Positions 1 to 11,771 of a stretch of DNA of 64,000 nucleotides are shown here, piece by piece. Where the stretch lies: positions 1-64,000 of the forward strand of contig JAGEMR010000126.1 in NCBI GenBank assembly GCA_021030915.1. Direction: 5' to 3'. The position numbers and the translations under genes were made by a program. This DNA is from Astrothelium macrocarpum (lineage: Eukaryota > Ascomycota > Dothideomycetes > Trypetheliales > Trypetheliaceae). Numbering within the stretch: position 1 is the stretch's first letter; every line of letters begins with the position of its first letter. The notes below the pieces were generated by a model. The model worked only from the letters and a program-made list of their open reading frames with translations, did no database searches and was not told where the DNA came from.

Positions 1-105
1 CTGAAATTTAAATGAGATGAGTTGGTGGGTGGTGGCCCGTTAGGGGGGGTGGTTCGTTACTAGGTACGCCGCCTTAGCTGTTCCTCCCTCTTCCAATCCC
101 TCGAA

Positions 106-1260
106 GTGTCATTTACAGTCCTTCTCCCCTCGGTCGCGGTCCGTGGCGCTGCCTGCAGCGAGAATTTTCTTGGAGCTTTCGAAATGGTCGAAGATGTGAG
201 TTGTTGGCCGCCGATGACAACTACAGCGGCCAATAAGGACGATGACTTTGGGGGTTGGGGCCTTTATTCTCCAGGATTACTGTGTCCAAGTGGATACACT
301 GCGGCTTGCTCAGCCCTTGCAACAAAATCTGAATCTACGCTCACACTCCAAAACATCGACAACTTCCAATTCCAATATCCATTATTGGCTGGTGAGACCG
401 CGGCGGGGTGTTGTCCAAGGTACATCAATGGCCCTTTTCAAAACACGATTGTCGATACTGACAGCACATCATCTCTCTGTAGTGGGTATGACTGTTCTCT
501 ATCCACCGACGAAGTTGGAGGATCTGCCTCTGTACAATTATGCCGCTCTATAGGTGCTCCGCGTATCATTACCACAGGGGCTTGCGTTCGAGCGGATCTA
601 ACCCAAGAAGGTCTAAGTGCCATAAGTACCACAACCCTAGCTCTCCCTCAAACCTCGACATCGACGTGGACCAATTTTTCATATCCAAGCACTGGCTCGG
701 TCGTCTCTATCCCTGTGACTGACATACAAACTCTCTCGGAGATCACAGCACTTGCGCCAATGATACAACTAAATTGGAAAGCTTCTGATCGACCAACAGC
801 CACCATAACTTCGACTGGAACGCCAACGTCAGCTACGGGCTTATCAACAAGCGTCGTGGAGATCACACATACACCCGCGCCTACATCGCGAAGTGGAGGT
901 CTCTCGACGGGAAGGAAAACAGCAATTGGAGTGACTGTTCCTATTGTTTTTCTATTTATTGTCATATTTGCCATACTGTTCCTCAGGAAAAAACGGAGAT
1001 TGACGAAGAAAGAATCCTCATACTATTATGATAAACCCGAACTTGACGCACCTATTACAACGAATTCGAAATTTAAATCTACAGACCGTACAGAATTGTC
1101 CGCATCAAACCCGCTCCACGAGCTCGAGCCAGAGGGACGCCATGAGCTTGAACCAGAGGTGCATTACGAGCTTGGGCAAGAGGCCCGCTTTGAGCTTGGA
1201 CCAGAGGTACATCACGAGCTTCCAGTACCAGATGTTACACATGAGCTAGAATCATCTTAA
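106..1260 (+). CDS. Single-pass membrane protein with Thr/Ser-rich ectodomain and repeated acidic tail (5' end uncertain)
   Basis: The open frame encodes a fungal type I membrane protein of a mucin-like or sensor-like kind. A Cys-rich ectodomain (DVSCWPP, CPSGYTAACS, GCCPRY, CSGYDCS) is followed by a Ser/Thr-rich stalk. One hydrophobic segment (IGVTVPIVFLFIVIFAILFL) precedes a basic stop-transfer RKKRR and a cytoplasmic tail. The tail ends in degenerate eight-residue repeats of the form xHELEPEV from about base 1114 to 1254. The frame at 106 opens with GTG. The first in-frame ATG is at 184, which would omit a signal peptide, so an upstream exon, perhaps outside the window, probably supplies it. 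The architecture is common in Pezizomycotina surface proteins of unknown function. No ligand or pathway can be named. Confidence 0.6.
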   Translation: MSFTVLLPSVAVRGAACSENFLGAFEMVEDVSCWPPMTTTAANKDDDFGGWGLYSPGLLCPSGYTAACSALATKSESTLTLQNIDNFQFQYPLLAGETAAGCCPRYINGPFQNTIVDTDSTSSLCSGYDCSLSTDEVGGSASVQLCRSIGAPRIITTGACVRADLTQEGLSAISTTTLALPQTSTSTWTNFSYPSTGSVVSIPVTDIQTLSEITALAPMIQLNWKASDRPTATITSTGTPTSATGLSTSVVEITHTPAPTSRSGGLSTGRKTAIGVTVPIVFLFIVIFAILFLRKKRRLTKKESSYYYDKPELDAPITTNSKFKSTDRTELSASNPLHELEPEGRHELEPEVHYELGQEARFELGPEVHHELPVPDVTHELESS

Positions 1261-1818
1261 ATAGCAAAGCTAGCCAAGGCAATACGAAAGATTGTGAGAG
1301 AAGACTCTCCTCCCCACGCGACAGGATGTTTGCTTATTTTCACTGTCTCTGCATAAATTTGGAGCCTCGCCTTTTTTCTTAGGTTCACAAGCTTTTTTCA
1401 TCCCATCATTGTCTTGCAGATCACGCCAATCGGTTCGTCTCTTGCTAATCTTACACAAGGCGTGACGGTCGAAGGGTTTAACAAGCTTCTTGGTAATCGA
1501 TTCAGGACTATAAGCGCTCAACATAGGCGCTAAATCCACATATGGAAGTCTATTTACGTTCTTCCTTGTGGAACCGCTCATTTATGCAGTTACGCTTGCT
1601 CTGATTTTTAGCAGGATACAAAAATACGGTATGCAATGTCCAACCTTCGATAGTTCTTGCCGAGTGTAATAGGGTGGCCGCAAACAGAAACCGTGTAAGG
1701 AGAGCTATGCGAGGAGATGTTGTTAAATTAAAGGCATTTATGGCTGCCTTCTGAAATTTGTAAGAATAATGTAAAGATCAAAAGTAAACAATTCTACCCG
1801 AAAAAGCTGATCCTCACA
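1261..1818. other. Intergenic region, no supported gene
   Basis: The stretch lies between the ends of two convergent genes. A 103-codon ATG frame on the minus strand (1270-1581) is rich in Lys, Arg and Ser and resembles nothing I recognise. It is not supported by splice sites or domain features, so I do not call it a gene. Confidence 0.5.
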
Positions 1819-3336
1819 CTAAAGCGTTACCTTTACAATCGATGCAACGCTAGGCACACCATTTGCATTCATTACGAACAGCATCCAATAGCCGGGTAAT
1901 AGCACTCCCGCATCTGTGGGTGTGGTCAATGTATAACTGAAGCCAGATGTACTTGCCGCTGTGAGAGGAACGCGCCTCTGATCGGTGTTGACAGTGTGCG
2001 TTGCGCTGCCAACTCGCACCAACGCAAAGGTTGATACAGCTCCTTGAGTCGTGACTGTAATATTAGCGCCAACTGGTATACTGGATGCTGAAACCTTCGA
2101 GATCACGGGACGTGCTGCTTTCGTCACGCCGTCGGCTTGAAACAAATATGGCGGAGAGTAGAACTGTCCATCGAAATGATTCTGCGCACAGCCATCACCA
2201 CAAAGGCCTCCGCCTCCACTGAATACAGTGCCATCAGGCATGAGTAATCCTACGGAATGGTAGTTTCGCGGCGTTGGCCCTACGGCCATCTTTGTGAAAT
2301 TGGTCGAAACTGGATCCCACAGTTCTGGAGTAAGGGTCGAATTCGCATCTGAGAAAGGGATAGGATAGGTCTGGCCACCCACGATGAAGATAGATCCAGA
2401 TGGTAACACAATTGCGTTGGCAAAAGCCCGAGCATAATTCATGTTGTTGATCGTCGTCACGGACGGAGCTGCTGGTGGAGTGCCAATGGTAATAACATGT
2501 GCATTGCTCGTTGCGTAGCTATATTGGTAGCTTGGACTACCGCCAAAACTAGCAATCTTACCAGCAACAGCATCATACATAACAGCATTGCCATTCATCG
2601 CGTCGTTATCATTGGCACGGGTCCCAGCAGCGGTTTGCGAGCCTGATCCAGATGTCCCATACCAATTCATAGCTTTGCTTGGTCCAGCTTGAAGAACGTA
2701 ACCGTTCTTCCATCCGAAAAGCCACCCGTGATTGTCCGATCGAAACGCTCCTTGCGCATCTGCTGTCAGCATTGGAGCTACCGGACACCCACTCAGGAGA
2801 GACCAGGCATTGGTCGAAGGATTGAAGATCTCGCCATTCTTTCCTCCTTCGCCACCGCTCCATGAGCCTCCAATGGTGAAGATACGTCCGTCAGAACAAG
2901 TAGCAGATGCTTGGTAGCCACGTGGAATATTCATGAGTCCGCCAGCAGACCAGCTTGCCGGAGCAGATTGATAGATACTGGTTTTGTTCGCCGTATCTCC
3001 TCCAGTGACAGTAATTCTGCCATTGAAATCAATGCTAATTCCAGGACAGAACATGTCATGGCCAGTGTTCGAGATGGTATATTGGTTCACGGTTCCATTT
3101 GTAGGGCTATAGACGGCTGATTGTGTGTAGCCTTCTAAGCCGGCTTGAAAGGTGTATGGAGAATAAGCAGACCACACTAGAAGCTCCCCCGTATCATGTA
3201 GCAATGCAGTGGCAACAGGCACGATAGGGAATTGGATTGTAGGGCTCCATTGACCAAGATTCGCAGCCATTACAAGCCTAGAGTAGAGAAAAGTTACGAA
3301 GGCTGAGGCCCAGATCATATGACCTGGGTACATCAT
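1819..3336 (-). CDS. Galactose oxidase-type copper-radical oxidase (AA5), intronless, no N-terminal carbohydrate-binding module
   Basis: This 505-residue protein oxidises an alcohol (galactose or another primary alcohol) to an aldehyde with release of hydrogen peroxide outside the cell. The family's active site is visible: Cys97 (DMFCPG) and Tyr141 (PRGYQ), which form the Tyr-Cys cofactor; Trp159 (GGSWSGG), which stacks on it; and the copper ligands Tyr359-His360 (NYHS) and His447 (ATHTVNTDQRR). Kelch repeats make up the core and a DUF1929-like C-terminal domain ends in VPSVASIVKVTL. A signal peptide is likely within residues 7-25. Classical Fusarium galactose oxidase carries an F5/8-type (CBM32) module before the core; here the core starts directly after the signal. 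The start at 3336 (Met-Met-Tyr) is open; Met7 is an alternative. Substrate cannot be read from sequence. Confidence 0.92.
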   Translation of the reverse strand: MMYPGHMIWASAFVTFLYSRLVMAANLGQWSPTIQFPIVPVATALLHDTGELLVWSAYSPYTFQAGLEGYTQSAVYSPTNGTVNQYTISNTGHDMFCPGISIDFNGRITVTGGDTANKTSIYQSAPASWSAGGLMNIPRGYQASATCSDGRIFTIGGSWSGGEGGKNGEIFNPSTNAWSLLSGCPVAPMLTADAQGAFRSDNHGWLFGWKNGYVLQAGPSKAMNWYGTSGSGSQTAAGTRANDNDAMNGNAVMYDAVAGKIASFGGSPSYQYSYATSNAHVITIGTPPAAPSVTTINNMNYARAFANAIVLPSGSIFIVGGQTYPIPFSDANSTLTPELWDPVSTNFTKMAVGPTPRNYHSVGLLMPDGTVFSGGGGLCGDGCAQNHFDGQFYSPPYLFQADGVTKAARPVISKVSASSIPVGANITVTTQGAVSTFALVRVGSATHTVNTDQRRVPLTAASTSGFSYTLTTPTDAGVLLPGYWMLFVMNANGVPSVASIVKVTL

Positions 3337-5016
3337 GATGGCGACAAGTATAGAATTAGGGGAATTTTCTGGTGTAAGATACTAAAGAGAGCCTCGTTAT
3401 GTTCACCTTTACGCATTTGCTGAAATATATACATCAACTCAACGAGAATGTCTTGAAGCGTACATGCCGCATCTTGGGACTTGTTCCGATTCATTTCATG
3501 TCTTATGCACATATGCTCGCTTTAGACAACTGTAGACAGCTAGGTCAGATGATTATCTCGCTAGGAACAAGACGGTTGCATTTAGCCAGTGCTGACGATT
3601 GCGGGAAGGATTCGAGTACTTTAAATCTGACGGGGTTAGGCGACAACTTGATCCTCTCAGGAGGCCAAACATGCGCATGACTTCCAAGCAATACATGATG
3701 CATCTTGAAAGCGCAGATACGGTGCCAAAATTAGCGTCACGAAATCCAAAAGTGGATGGTCGTTTAAGGGGAGGAGACGTTATCTTGGGGTAATCAGCCA
3801 CATTTCTTGGCAGGGCCGTGCGACGAGATCTGGTAGCGAGGACCGGCGTAACTTTACGCACTTTTGTGTGGTCTAGTCTTCGACCGAGATTCTCGAGCTT
3901 TGGCGCAACGGGAAGATTGTGGTCGAGATTCTGAATAGTGGGAGGAATCGCGAAGCGAAGAGAGCATAGAAATTGTCACTACTACCTGCCATTGAAGGAG
4001 CTGAAGCCGAACCGGATGACCACAAATTCTCCGTGCAGCCTAGCGTTGATCTAACCATATCGAGGTAAGAAAAAAAGCCCTCACAATCCACGGAGATTCA
4101 TTCTTGGAAATTTCCTGCGCACGTGTATTTATTGATATCTTTGACTTTGTTTAAAACGCTCAGTCCTCTGAACAGCACCTCTTTGATGTCAAAAACTATG
4201 ATGTATCCTGACATGTGCACCGTACGTTGGCTAGAAACACAAAGTGTTTTGTTTATGAAAACGTCATTGAATCCAGTACTCGAGATTTCTAAAATGTGAA
4301 CTTTATAGATATCCGAATGCTAAAATGACAGACATGATACAGGCACGGTGGGGGCCAAGAGACGGACTCGACACATTTCTATTTCCACTTCCCGATCTAA
4401 CGGGCGAGTCGTCAACCATCTGCTGTGGCGGTGCAATCTAAGCCAGCTTGATCTAAGTCCTCAATAAGCCTCTTCCGAGCTTATGTACATGACCCTTCCG
4501 CCCTTCAACCTTGACGCTCTGTCGACCAAAATGCTCACCTTAGCTGAACATAGTATCCACCAATCTCTCATTTATCCGCGTCATGTATCTGATCGTGTCT
4601 CTATGCGACGCTCACGAGATGCTCGCTGCCCTAAGTTGTATCAAGTAGCTGGGGTTGCTGAAGCGACAACATGTAGGCCCACACACTAATTCCTTTTTCC
4701 ACTTCCAGACATGAGCAATTAGTAAACAAATACTGAGCTGTGGCGGCGCAACTCTACGCTATACCTAAGCTGACCTGAGTCTGTCCGAGTTTCGTCTGAC
4801 CTCCGGGGGTGCGGCAGTATGTCCCTCGGCGAAGCATTGGCGGAACTCCTATCTAATCCTGCCTAAGCTTGAACCTCACAATTGTATAGTCATGTATTCT
4901 ACCACCATGACACGTCCAATTTCAGCTGAAAGGGTCCGAAGGAAAGAAGCACAGATTCCTGACCACCCCATGTTAAACAAGAGAGGTCAGCTACGGCAAC
5001 GCGCTCCTTCTAGCCT
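3337..5016. other. Gene-poor intergenic region with weak degenerate similarity between two stretches
   Basis: No frame here has a recognisable domain or convincing splice structure. Two stretches, about 4384-4480 and 4697-4795, share short blocks (TTCCACTTCC, CTGTGGCGG, CTAAGC) in the same order, which could be the remains of a duplicated element. This is a visual impression only. Confidence 0.35.
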
Positions 5017-6548
5017 TTATACAACACTCCCGCCCTCATTGACGATAAAGGTGTTCTCTACCAGTCGGATGAACGGCTCATCTGTTCGAGTGGATACGGG
5101 CGGCTTGCGGCTATCTGATTTCAGGTGGAAATTCTGGGTCTTCTTTGAGGTGAATTTGTGACTTCTGGTCCTATTAGTCCCGTGCCAAACGCATAGGTCC
5201 TCATTATGGATCCTCGTCCGTGAACTCAAATTGGACCAGCTTAGCAGATGTGCTATATTGGATCGCAGAGTCGATCCGATTGACGTGAAGAAGATTTCAT
5301 TGCGGCTGAAAAATTGCCGAATGGTCGGCATGCTCGAAGCGGTTACGCCAGCGTACATTTCGATTTGTCTGGACATAATAAGCTCATATCAACGAATAAA
5401 CAACCGAGCGCGACCCACGTCCAGAGCAGAATGAACGCAACCTTATAAGTTGAGTCATTCGTGCTTCGTTCTAATCAAACTCTATAGTACAGACTTAGGA
5501 TGGATGCAACTGCAGCACTAGGAGCAAGTAGTATCAGCCTCTAGAGCGATGACGGATCAATCGGAATATCTTGAACTCACAGGCCACCAGTCGCGAATAC
5601 GAGCGTTATCCCTAGCTTTTTTGACAAGCTGAGTTGCAACCTCCACACCGCTGGCATCGGCAGGATGAGCAGGCACCAATCGACAAGTACGCCAATGACG
5701 CCCGTAGGGATAGAGAGATCTGCGAACTTGATGTAGTGCTTTGACAATATGTCATCAAGGAGCGACTCTCCTGGCCACGGGCTTTCAAGAACGAAAGCTG
5801 TTATCGTGACACATACATAGAACAGTGCAGAGAGCGTTGCCCCAATATAGACGCACATCCTCACGTATCGCAAAGGTTTGAAAAGAAAATAGTATTGAAT
5901 GAACAGGCTGAGTTTTATGAGCCCTAAGGCTGGCGTAACGAGTATCGGGGTTACGTAGCTTTGCTGATGAGACTTAGTACAATTCTCTCTCTCGCCAGTG
6001 TGTCAGTGCAACGTACGAGAAGACCTGCGTTGCTCAATACTTTATCCAAATGTATATCCCAAGCATGTTTCCCAGCTCCGCCATAGAGGCACCCTATCTG
6101 GCCATCAGCATGATCAATATGACAGCATGAATCTTTACCGACCGTTGACGGCTATACCAAAGTACGCAATACTAATGATCTGGCATCAGATCAATCAGCT
6201 ACTGAAGGTGGTGATGAGAAGAATCGTATTGACATACAAAGCCCAATGATATGGTTACTGGTAGTCATGGTCAGCGGCAACGTTCCACTTCCGTCATGTT
6301 TGTGATCGCTTACGATCGTCCCATTTCCACTGCTTCACGAGGAACAACTTTGTGTAAATTCGGATAGAGAAGCAAACACAAGCCAAAGCAAGAAATGTTG
6401 ATCCAACACCCAATACAAGCGGGACCAGTGTTGGAGGATGTTCGAAATTTGGTTGAATACCAGGCGGAGGTGTTCCACCTGGCAGTCTACTTAACAGTTG
6501 AGGAGGTAGGTTTTCGATGACCTTAGGGTCCACGTTCTGTCTAGACAT
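5017..6548 (-). pseudogene. Fungal rhodopsin-like (PTH11-related) integral membrane protein, probably inactivated
   Basis: The exons match the fungal rhodopsin-like seven-helix family, which holds many plasma-membrane proteins of unknown ligand. The first exon (6548 to about 6314) has a proline-rich N terminus, helix 1 and the landmark KQWKWDD before a GTAAGC donor. Further in, YGGAGKHAWDI (about 6060-6100), SYVTPILVTPALGLIKLSLF (up to about 5960) and the block at 5581-5873 follow in the expected order. After a 63-base intron (5518-5580) come ASILSLYYRV and then TGA at 5475-5477. The expected continuation (LERSTNDSTYK, VAFILLWT) carries on past it. A 50-base intron (5369-5418) then leads to QIEMYAGVTASSMPTIRQFF. 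The exon encoding helix 2 also could not be made open in one frame. The TGA and this break suggest decay; a sequencing error or unusual splicing is the alternative. Confidence 0.65.
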
Positions 6549-8842
6549 TCTTGCTCGAGTTGGATAAGTGCAGTACGACAGTAGGTCTACGATGGGGAGA
6601 TTCCTGCCACGAGCTTTGGACTTGTTTTGCGCATCTGTGTGTCAAAACTGGTACAATACGCAATGGTATGTGGAGATTTGTTCCGCATGGTGTATCTATA
6701 GTAGTAGACTCCATTCGAACCGTCGAATCTGTTTAGTGAGCCACAAAATACATTATCATCCTATGAACGACGTTCTGAGCTGAAATTGACACAAGGCAAA
6801 CAATGCTCCCGTGTAGTTGCCTGGCATGGCCACACCTCTTTAGGAAAGGTAGGGTAATCATCAATTCGCTGGCTACTGACCGGTCAACCTGCATCCAGAC
6901 CTGCATCCAATGACAGCCTGAGTCCATCATTTGCATAACGATTTCTGCCTCCTGTAATTGCTCAATTGCGGGGATTTTTCGACAGTTTACTATGCTTAGA
7001 ATATCTCTTGACGAAGCATCAGCCTCAACTGTGCTCATTGCTCTTTGGTCTGTGAGACGAAAAAGACAAACGTGTAAAACTCGAGACGTAACTCAACATC
7101 TCAACTGTTTCATACACCAGCATCTGGATTGAAATTAAACAAAGGATTTCCTAATTGGAGGCAGCAGCACAAAGCCAGGAACCAAGTGGTACGGAGCAGC
7201 CCGCAATCCTCTCAGCCGCATGGATGATAAAGGTGTAGCTGCGGCCCTGACTGGTAGTTACTGGCGACTACGCCACCCCAAATGCTTTTGTATTACAGAA
7301 TAGACGATTTCTTCTGGCCAAAAGTAATTAGGATGCCACAGTCACTAGTGAGCACCAGGTCACTGCGATAATTTCCGAACTGGCTGTGCTCACTGTGGAG
7401 TCTCGTCATCCTCAGCTTTTCAGCTTGGCAAGATTACTGTAAGTCGTCGAGTACGGAACAATGATCATCCGCCAAGCCTGTGGCGCCCGAAGCGCCTCCC
7501 TTCAATCCAGTAAGATGCCGGCTCGAGCAACAGGCAACGACGTTACATGCACGGAATACTGCATATCACTGCACAGTGCAGCACTGAACGCTTCGGCTGT
7601 CTTCAGCTCCATGAATATACCGGTCAAGATAACCAGGCATGCCAGTACTTCCAATTCGAGATCCCCGATAGGACTGCCATTGTCGGACATTTGTCTGGCT
7701 CGCGACTCATGAAGCCGTGTCGCGCTAGCTCACGCTGATTGCTGCCTCTTCCACCTACAGATCCGTACCATCCTACTCTTAATCGTTGGCGAAATGCTTC
7801 AGCCTAAATTCGATGCTGATCCTTCACTGCGAGATTTCCTATCTAATCAAGCACAGTGAGCAAGTGCTCAGTCTGCCTGCATATAGATGATCTCAGCATC
7901 CGCTGACTCGCTATTGATCCCCGTCTTTTTCACCATGTCCTACGATCCGGACGAAACCCAAGAAAGACAAGCAACATCGAGCCTGCAAACACGCTCAGCG
8001 ATGGAGCCACAGCTCTCAACGGCAATCTTATCTCAGCCTTGCAAACGATATCCTCTTTACCTGCGGAAATGCCGTCTTTGAAGAGTCAATGGGTTCATAC
8101 TAGGCGAAACAAGTAGTGTGCGAGGTCGGCCCGGTATGTGTGGTCACACCGTGCAATAGGCAGCAACTTTCCCCTGTCATCACTATCATTGAATGCGAGT
8201 TTAGAAGGCGAGATGAACTGATGAGTGAAGGGATCAACAACAAAAGCCAGGACCATGGAATATTTGCTATTCGCAGTTGTGCTCATTCCCTATTCTGAGT
8301 GCTGCCAATATCGTAGATGGCACTCTCATTAATATCAGAAACTTTGATACTTTGATAAAGTAACTCCATCTAAAAAGAGATTGATCGTGGTCATCCGGTC
8401 CCTACGAGTAAGTGTGTCCATGTTCAACAATCAGTCCTGGCTCTATTCTTGACGCCAGCTACCTGGCAAGACACTTCATAAGCAATCGTAAATTGCTCTG
8501 GTGCTTTGAGAACTAAGTCATGGTTCATGCGCATAGAAAAAGCGATACTAAGAACGATTAACGGAGGTGATACATGCATATTGAGTTCCAGTTTGAGGCC
8601 GCCGGAACTGGTGTTGACACGGGCAAGCTAACACTCGTTAAGTTGGAGTACAAAGTCCAAAAGGTACCTGATCACTCAACATGCGAAATTGGATCACGTT
8701 ACATTTGACGCTGCAGTGATGATCGAAGATTTCCGCGATCCACGATCTCATCGGTGCATGAAACGAAAAGAATTTTCAGACTTGAAGCGGCTCTTATACA
8801 TCGTTAAACGCATTAAGCCATTTATTTTTTTCATCTTGTTTT
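6549..8842. other. Long intergenic region, no supported gene
   Basis: Several short frames on both strands (for example 6733-7038 minus, 7461-7712 plus, 7502-7690 minus) have no domain, no consistent splice partners and no family resemblance that I can see. A decayed gene cannot be excluded. Confidence 0.4.
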
Positions 8843-11194
8843 TTAAGTTTTCCTTTTTAGTAGCCCTTTTAAAAAGTCAAAGCTGTTGCTGTCACTCTGC
8901 AACTCAAATGTTCTGCCAGTCTTCCTGTCCTCCCACCCAAGCTCTTCAGCAAGTAGTAATCCGTAATCTCTTGTGATTCCCTTGATCCTGGCTCTTGCCC
9001 CACCCTGTGTTTCCAATGTGACAATCTGGTCACTGAAAGCGAAAGCCGTGTCAGCAATATCTTTCTGTGGCAAAGTCTGGCGAGCCCTATCTTAGTATTA
9101 GAAGAGGCTACAACTCACCTATGCAACCACCATTTCAAGTACTCCTGATTCAATGAATCGTCCCAACCGCTCCGACAGAACTTTGCATAATCTTGCTCAA
9201 AGCGCGTCAAGATTCGTGCCAAAAGTTTCTCTAGTGTGAATGCCGGTAAACCCTGAGTTGTCTTCAAGCCCAGCAATGCATTCAAAGATGTCGTTGGCGC
9301 AGCGTTAGTGACATTTAGCCCAACACCAACAACAAGCGTATAGTCGCCACCGCTGTAGCTACTGTTCACCAGTATACCGCCAATCTTGACGTATTTCTTC
9401 TCCGCGTCGGCACCAGATGCAGTAGGATCGAGCGCGTAGATATCGTTTGGCCACTTGAGTTTCACAGGCGCGTTTGAGTAGCCATTATCGTAAGTTGTAA
9501 TGCCTTGGACGATGGCGAGACCAACGAGGTATTGCACAAAGACTACGGGTGCAACAGAGTTAAGGTGAAGTGGGTGGCGGAGGACAACACTGAACATAAG
9601 GGAGCCAGGAGGAGAAACCCAAACGTTGCTACCACGGCCACGGCCGGCGACTTGAGTTGTTGCTGTGAATGTGAAGCCTTGTGGTAGATGTGACAAGAGC
9701 GACACGTTTTTCTCTAAGATTGTGTTGGTGGATGTGACGACCTCTCCATACAGGAGGAACTTGCCAAAATGGCCCTCGCTGTTTCGTATGTTCTCGTTGT
9801 ACCGGCTTAGATTCGCGAAGTACGCCGCATGGTTGAAATATGGGGTTTCCTTGTTTGAGGGTTGGTCATCTTCATGAACAATGAGGGTTTTTATGACTTT
9901 ATCGTTATCCAAGGTTGGATCAGCTAGGTTAGGACTGGTGTCCTCAGCAGTCTGCTCAATTGCTGTTCCTTGCTTTTGTCCAGAAGGGCCAACGAGATTA
10001 GTGACTGCGGCGGCAGAATTTGCTATTGCTTCTTTCACCGTGTGCATAGACCACATTGATGATTTGGGAAGATGAAGAGTATCATGTTCATCTTTAATGT
10101 AATCTTCGCCATTCTCATGAGTGATGATATCTTGCCATGAAGAAACGAGCTCTGCAACTTCTGTTGATTTAGTCGAGCAGAGGTGCAAGCGGGAAAGAGA
10201 TGGTATTCCCTGTTCGTCTTCATTCACTTGTAGGCCGAATTTGAGTAGACATGCCTTTACAAAGTCAACTCTCATTTTGTCGTCGGCAAGCAGAGCATCA
10301 ATAAGTTTGGGATAGTCCGGACCACCATCGTTTCTATTCAAATTGATGCCAGCAAATCTATGTCATCGTTGTAAGCTTCTAGAGAAGACTGCAACATTGC
10401 TATTAGTAGGACGTACTCGGGATGGGGACCAGTCAAGATCGCGGCACCTTCACCAATCTTGCGGTAAATGACAGCAGCCTTGCCCTCGCCAGAATCAACT
10501 TTGAGTTTTTCGGTGTAGCTTGCCAAAACCTCAACACCACGATCTTGGAGATTTTCAGCATCAACAAAGACGCCGCCGCCGTTGTAATAAGACCGGAAAA
10601 CGTCGGGTATGCTTCCACCAGCTGCTGCCAAAGTTGTCTTGTTGATCCTAAGTTCCGCTGCTCGAGCGCCCGCTTCACTATGATACACAAACCCCGGAAA
10701 AGCTAAGCCGCGACAGATACCGGGATAAAATCCAAGTTCGCGGTTTCCTATGACTTCCATATTCTTATCGCCAACTTCGAATTCGCATCTGCTCGCACCA
10801 TAGTAGCCCCCAGCGCATAGTCCCAGATACTTGCCACCTCGGTTGACATATTGCATGATATGCCGGTTTCCTTCGCCATTGAGGACTCGGCAGTAGCCGA
10901 GATCAGCACCACCAGGCATGACAAATAGTGCACAAGACGCTGTCCAAGGTTCCTTCAACAGCGTCTCACTTGTAATAGTGATGATAGCATAATTCGGAGA
11001 CAAAAGCCGACGAAACATGTAGAGACAATGTCGAACTGATTCAACCGTACTACCGGTGCCTAGGGTAGGTTAGGTAATAAATTGAAGTACAGAAGAGAGC
11101 AAAAGCCAAAAATTTAATGAAATTGACAAGATCAACGCAAGCAGATAATAGGCATACCGGAATAGACAAGCACGTTGACACGCTTTGATGCCAT
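8843..11194 (-). CDS. BPL1: Biotin-protein ligase (holocarboxylase synthetase)
   Basis: The enzyme activates biotin with ATP and transfers it to a lysine of carboxylases such as acetyl-CoA and pyruvate carboxylase. The model has four exons (11194-11158, 11059-10417, 10357-9119, 9032-8843; introns of 98, 59 and 86 bases) and gives 702 residues, close to yeast Bpl1 (690). The N-terminal half is the glutamine-amidotransferase-like BPL_N domain (FVMPGGADLGYCRVLNG, CAGGYYGA). The catalytic half has the GRGRGS biotinyl-AMP loop, KWPNDIY and VVGVGLNV. The last exon is the C-terminal cap domain (SDQIVTLETQGGARARIKGI). Start: exon 1 encodes MASKRVNVLVYSG before GTATGC and splices in frame into TGSTVESVRHCLY, as in relatives. 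It is divergent from COA4, with 119 bases between the two start codons. Confidence 0.95.
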
Positions 11195-11313
11195 AATGAT
11201 AGTCTTGTGTTCTTCAGAAAAGCAGTGGACACAGCCCAAGAACACCTTTCACAAAAGTATTTTCTTCCTCTTTGAATACCGGTCTTTCACATCAAGACAA
11301 GGAAATCCACAAA

Positions 11314-11771
11314 ATGTCAGCCGAAGATCCAAAGAAGAAGCAAGAGGAAGATGATGAGCCAGACGAATGGTAAATAGATTATTGCACAGCTGCTGGAACT
11401 AAGATTAATCGTCTTCTTAGGGATAAGCGGATCTTTAGCACCGGTTGCGCCGGTATGTTTCTTCTACAAAGCCTTGATTCCCTGGATTTGACCGAGGAGG
11501 TAGCCGAGAATACTAAGATGAACGACTGTTACTTCGAAAAAAGAGACTGGAGAGCTTGTAGAACAGAGGTAAGATTGTCCGACCCTTCACGCATCATCCC
11601 ACTACGCTCTGCAACTTGTGGGTAGCTTTACTGTCAGTCCAAGGCCAGATGCACAATCAGAGCTAGTCACAAATTATTAACACTGCCTTATGACTGCAGA
11701 TGGAGGCCTTTCGTGAGTGCTGGAAAAGGCAGGGGAATGATCAGAGGACGGAGACAAAGGATGCATCTTGA
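11314..11771 (+). CDS. COA4: Cytochrome c oxidase assembly factor 4, twin CX9C protein
   Basis: This is a small protein of the mitochondrial intermembrane space needed for cytochrome c oxidase assembly. Four short exons (11314-11369, 11421-11452, 11504-11568, 11700-11771) splice in frame to 74 residues. The first exon is acidic and lysine-rich and ends in DEPDEW. The CHCH fold shows two perfect CX9C motifs: Cys29 and Cys39 (TGCAAENTKMNDC), then Cys50 and Cys60 (CRTEMEAFREC). These cysteines form the disulphides made by the Mia40 import pathway. The DEWDKRIFSTGC entry is typical of the COA4 family. No single exon is long, so an ORF scan misses the gene. Its promoter region is the short interval shared with the divergent biotin-ligase gene. 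Confidence 0.9.

Noticed and set aside
7461..7738. Overlapping frames on both strands
   Set aside because: Mutually antisense, short, and without features.
10330..10420. Apparent break between two biotin-ligase frames
   Set aside because: A 59-base intron (10358-10416) joins HPE to FAGINLNRND as in relatives.
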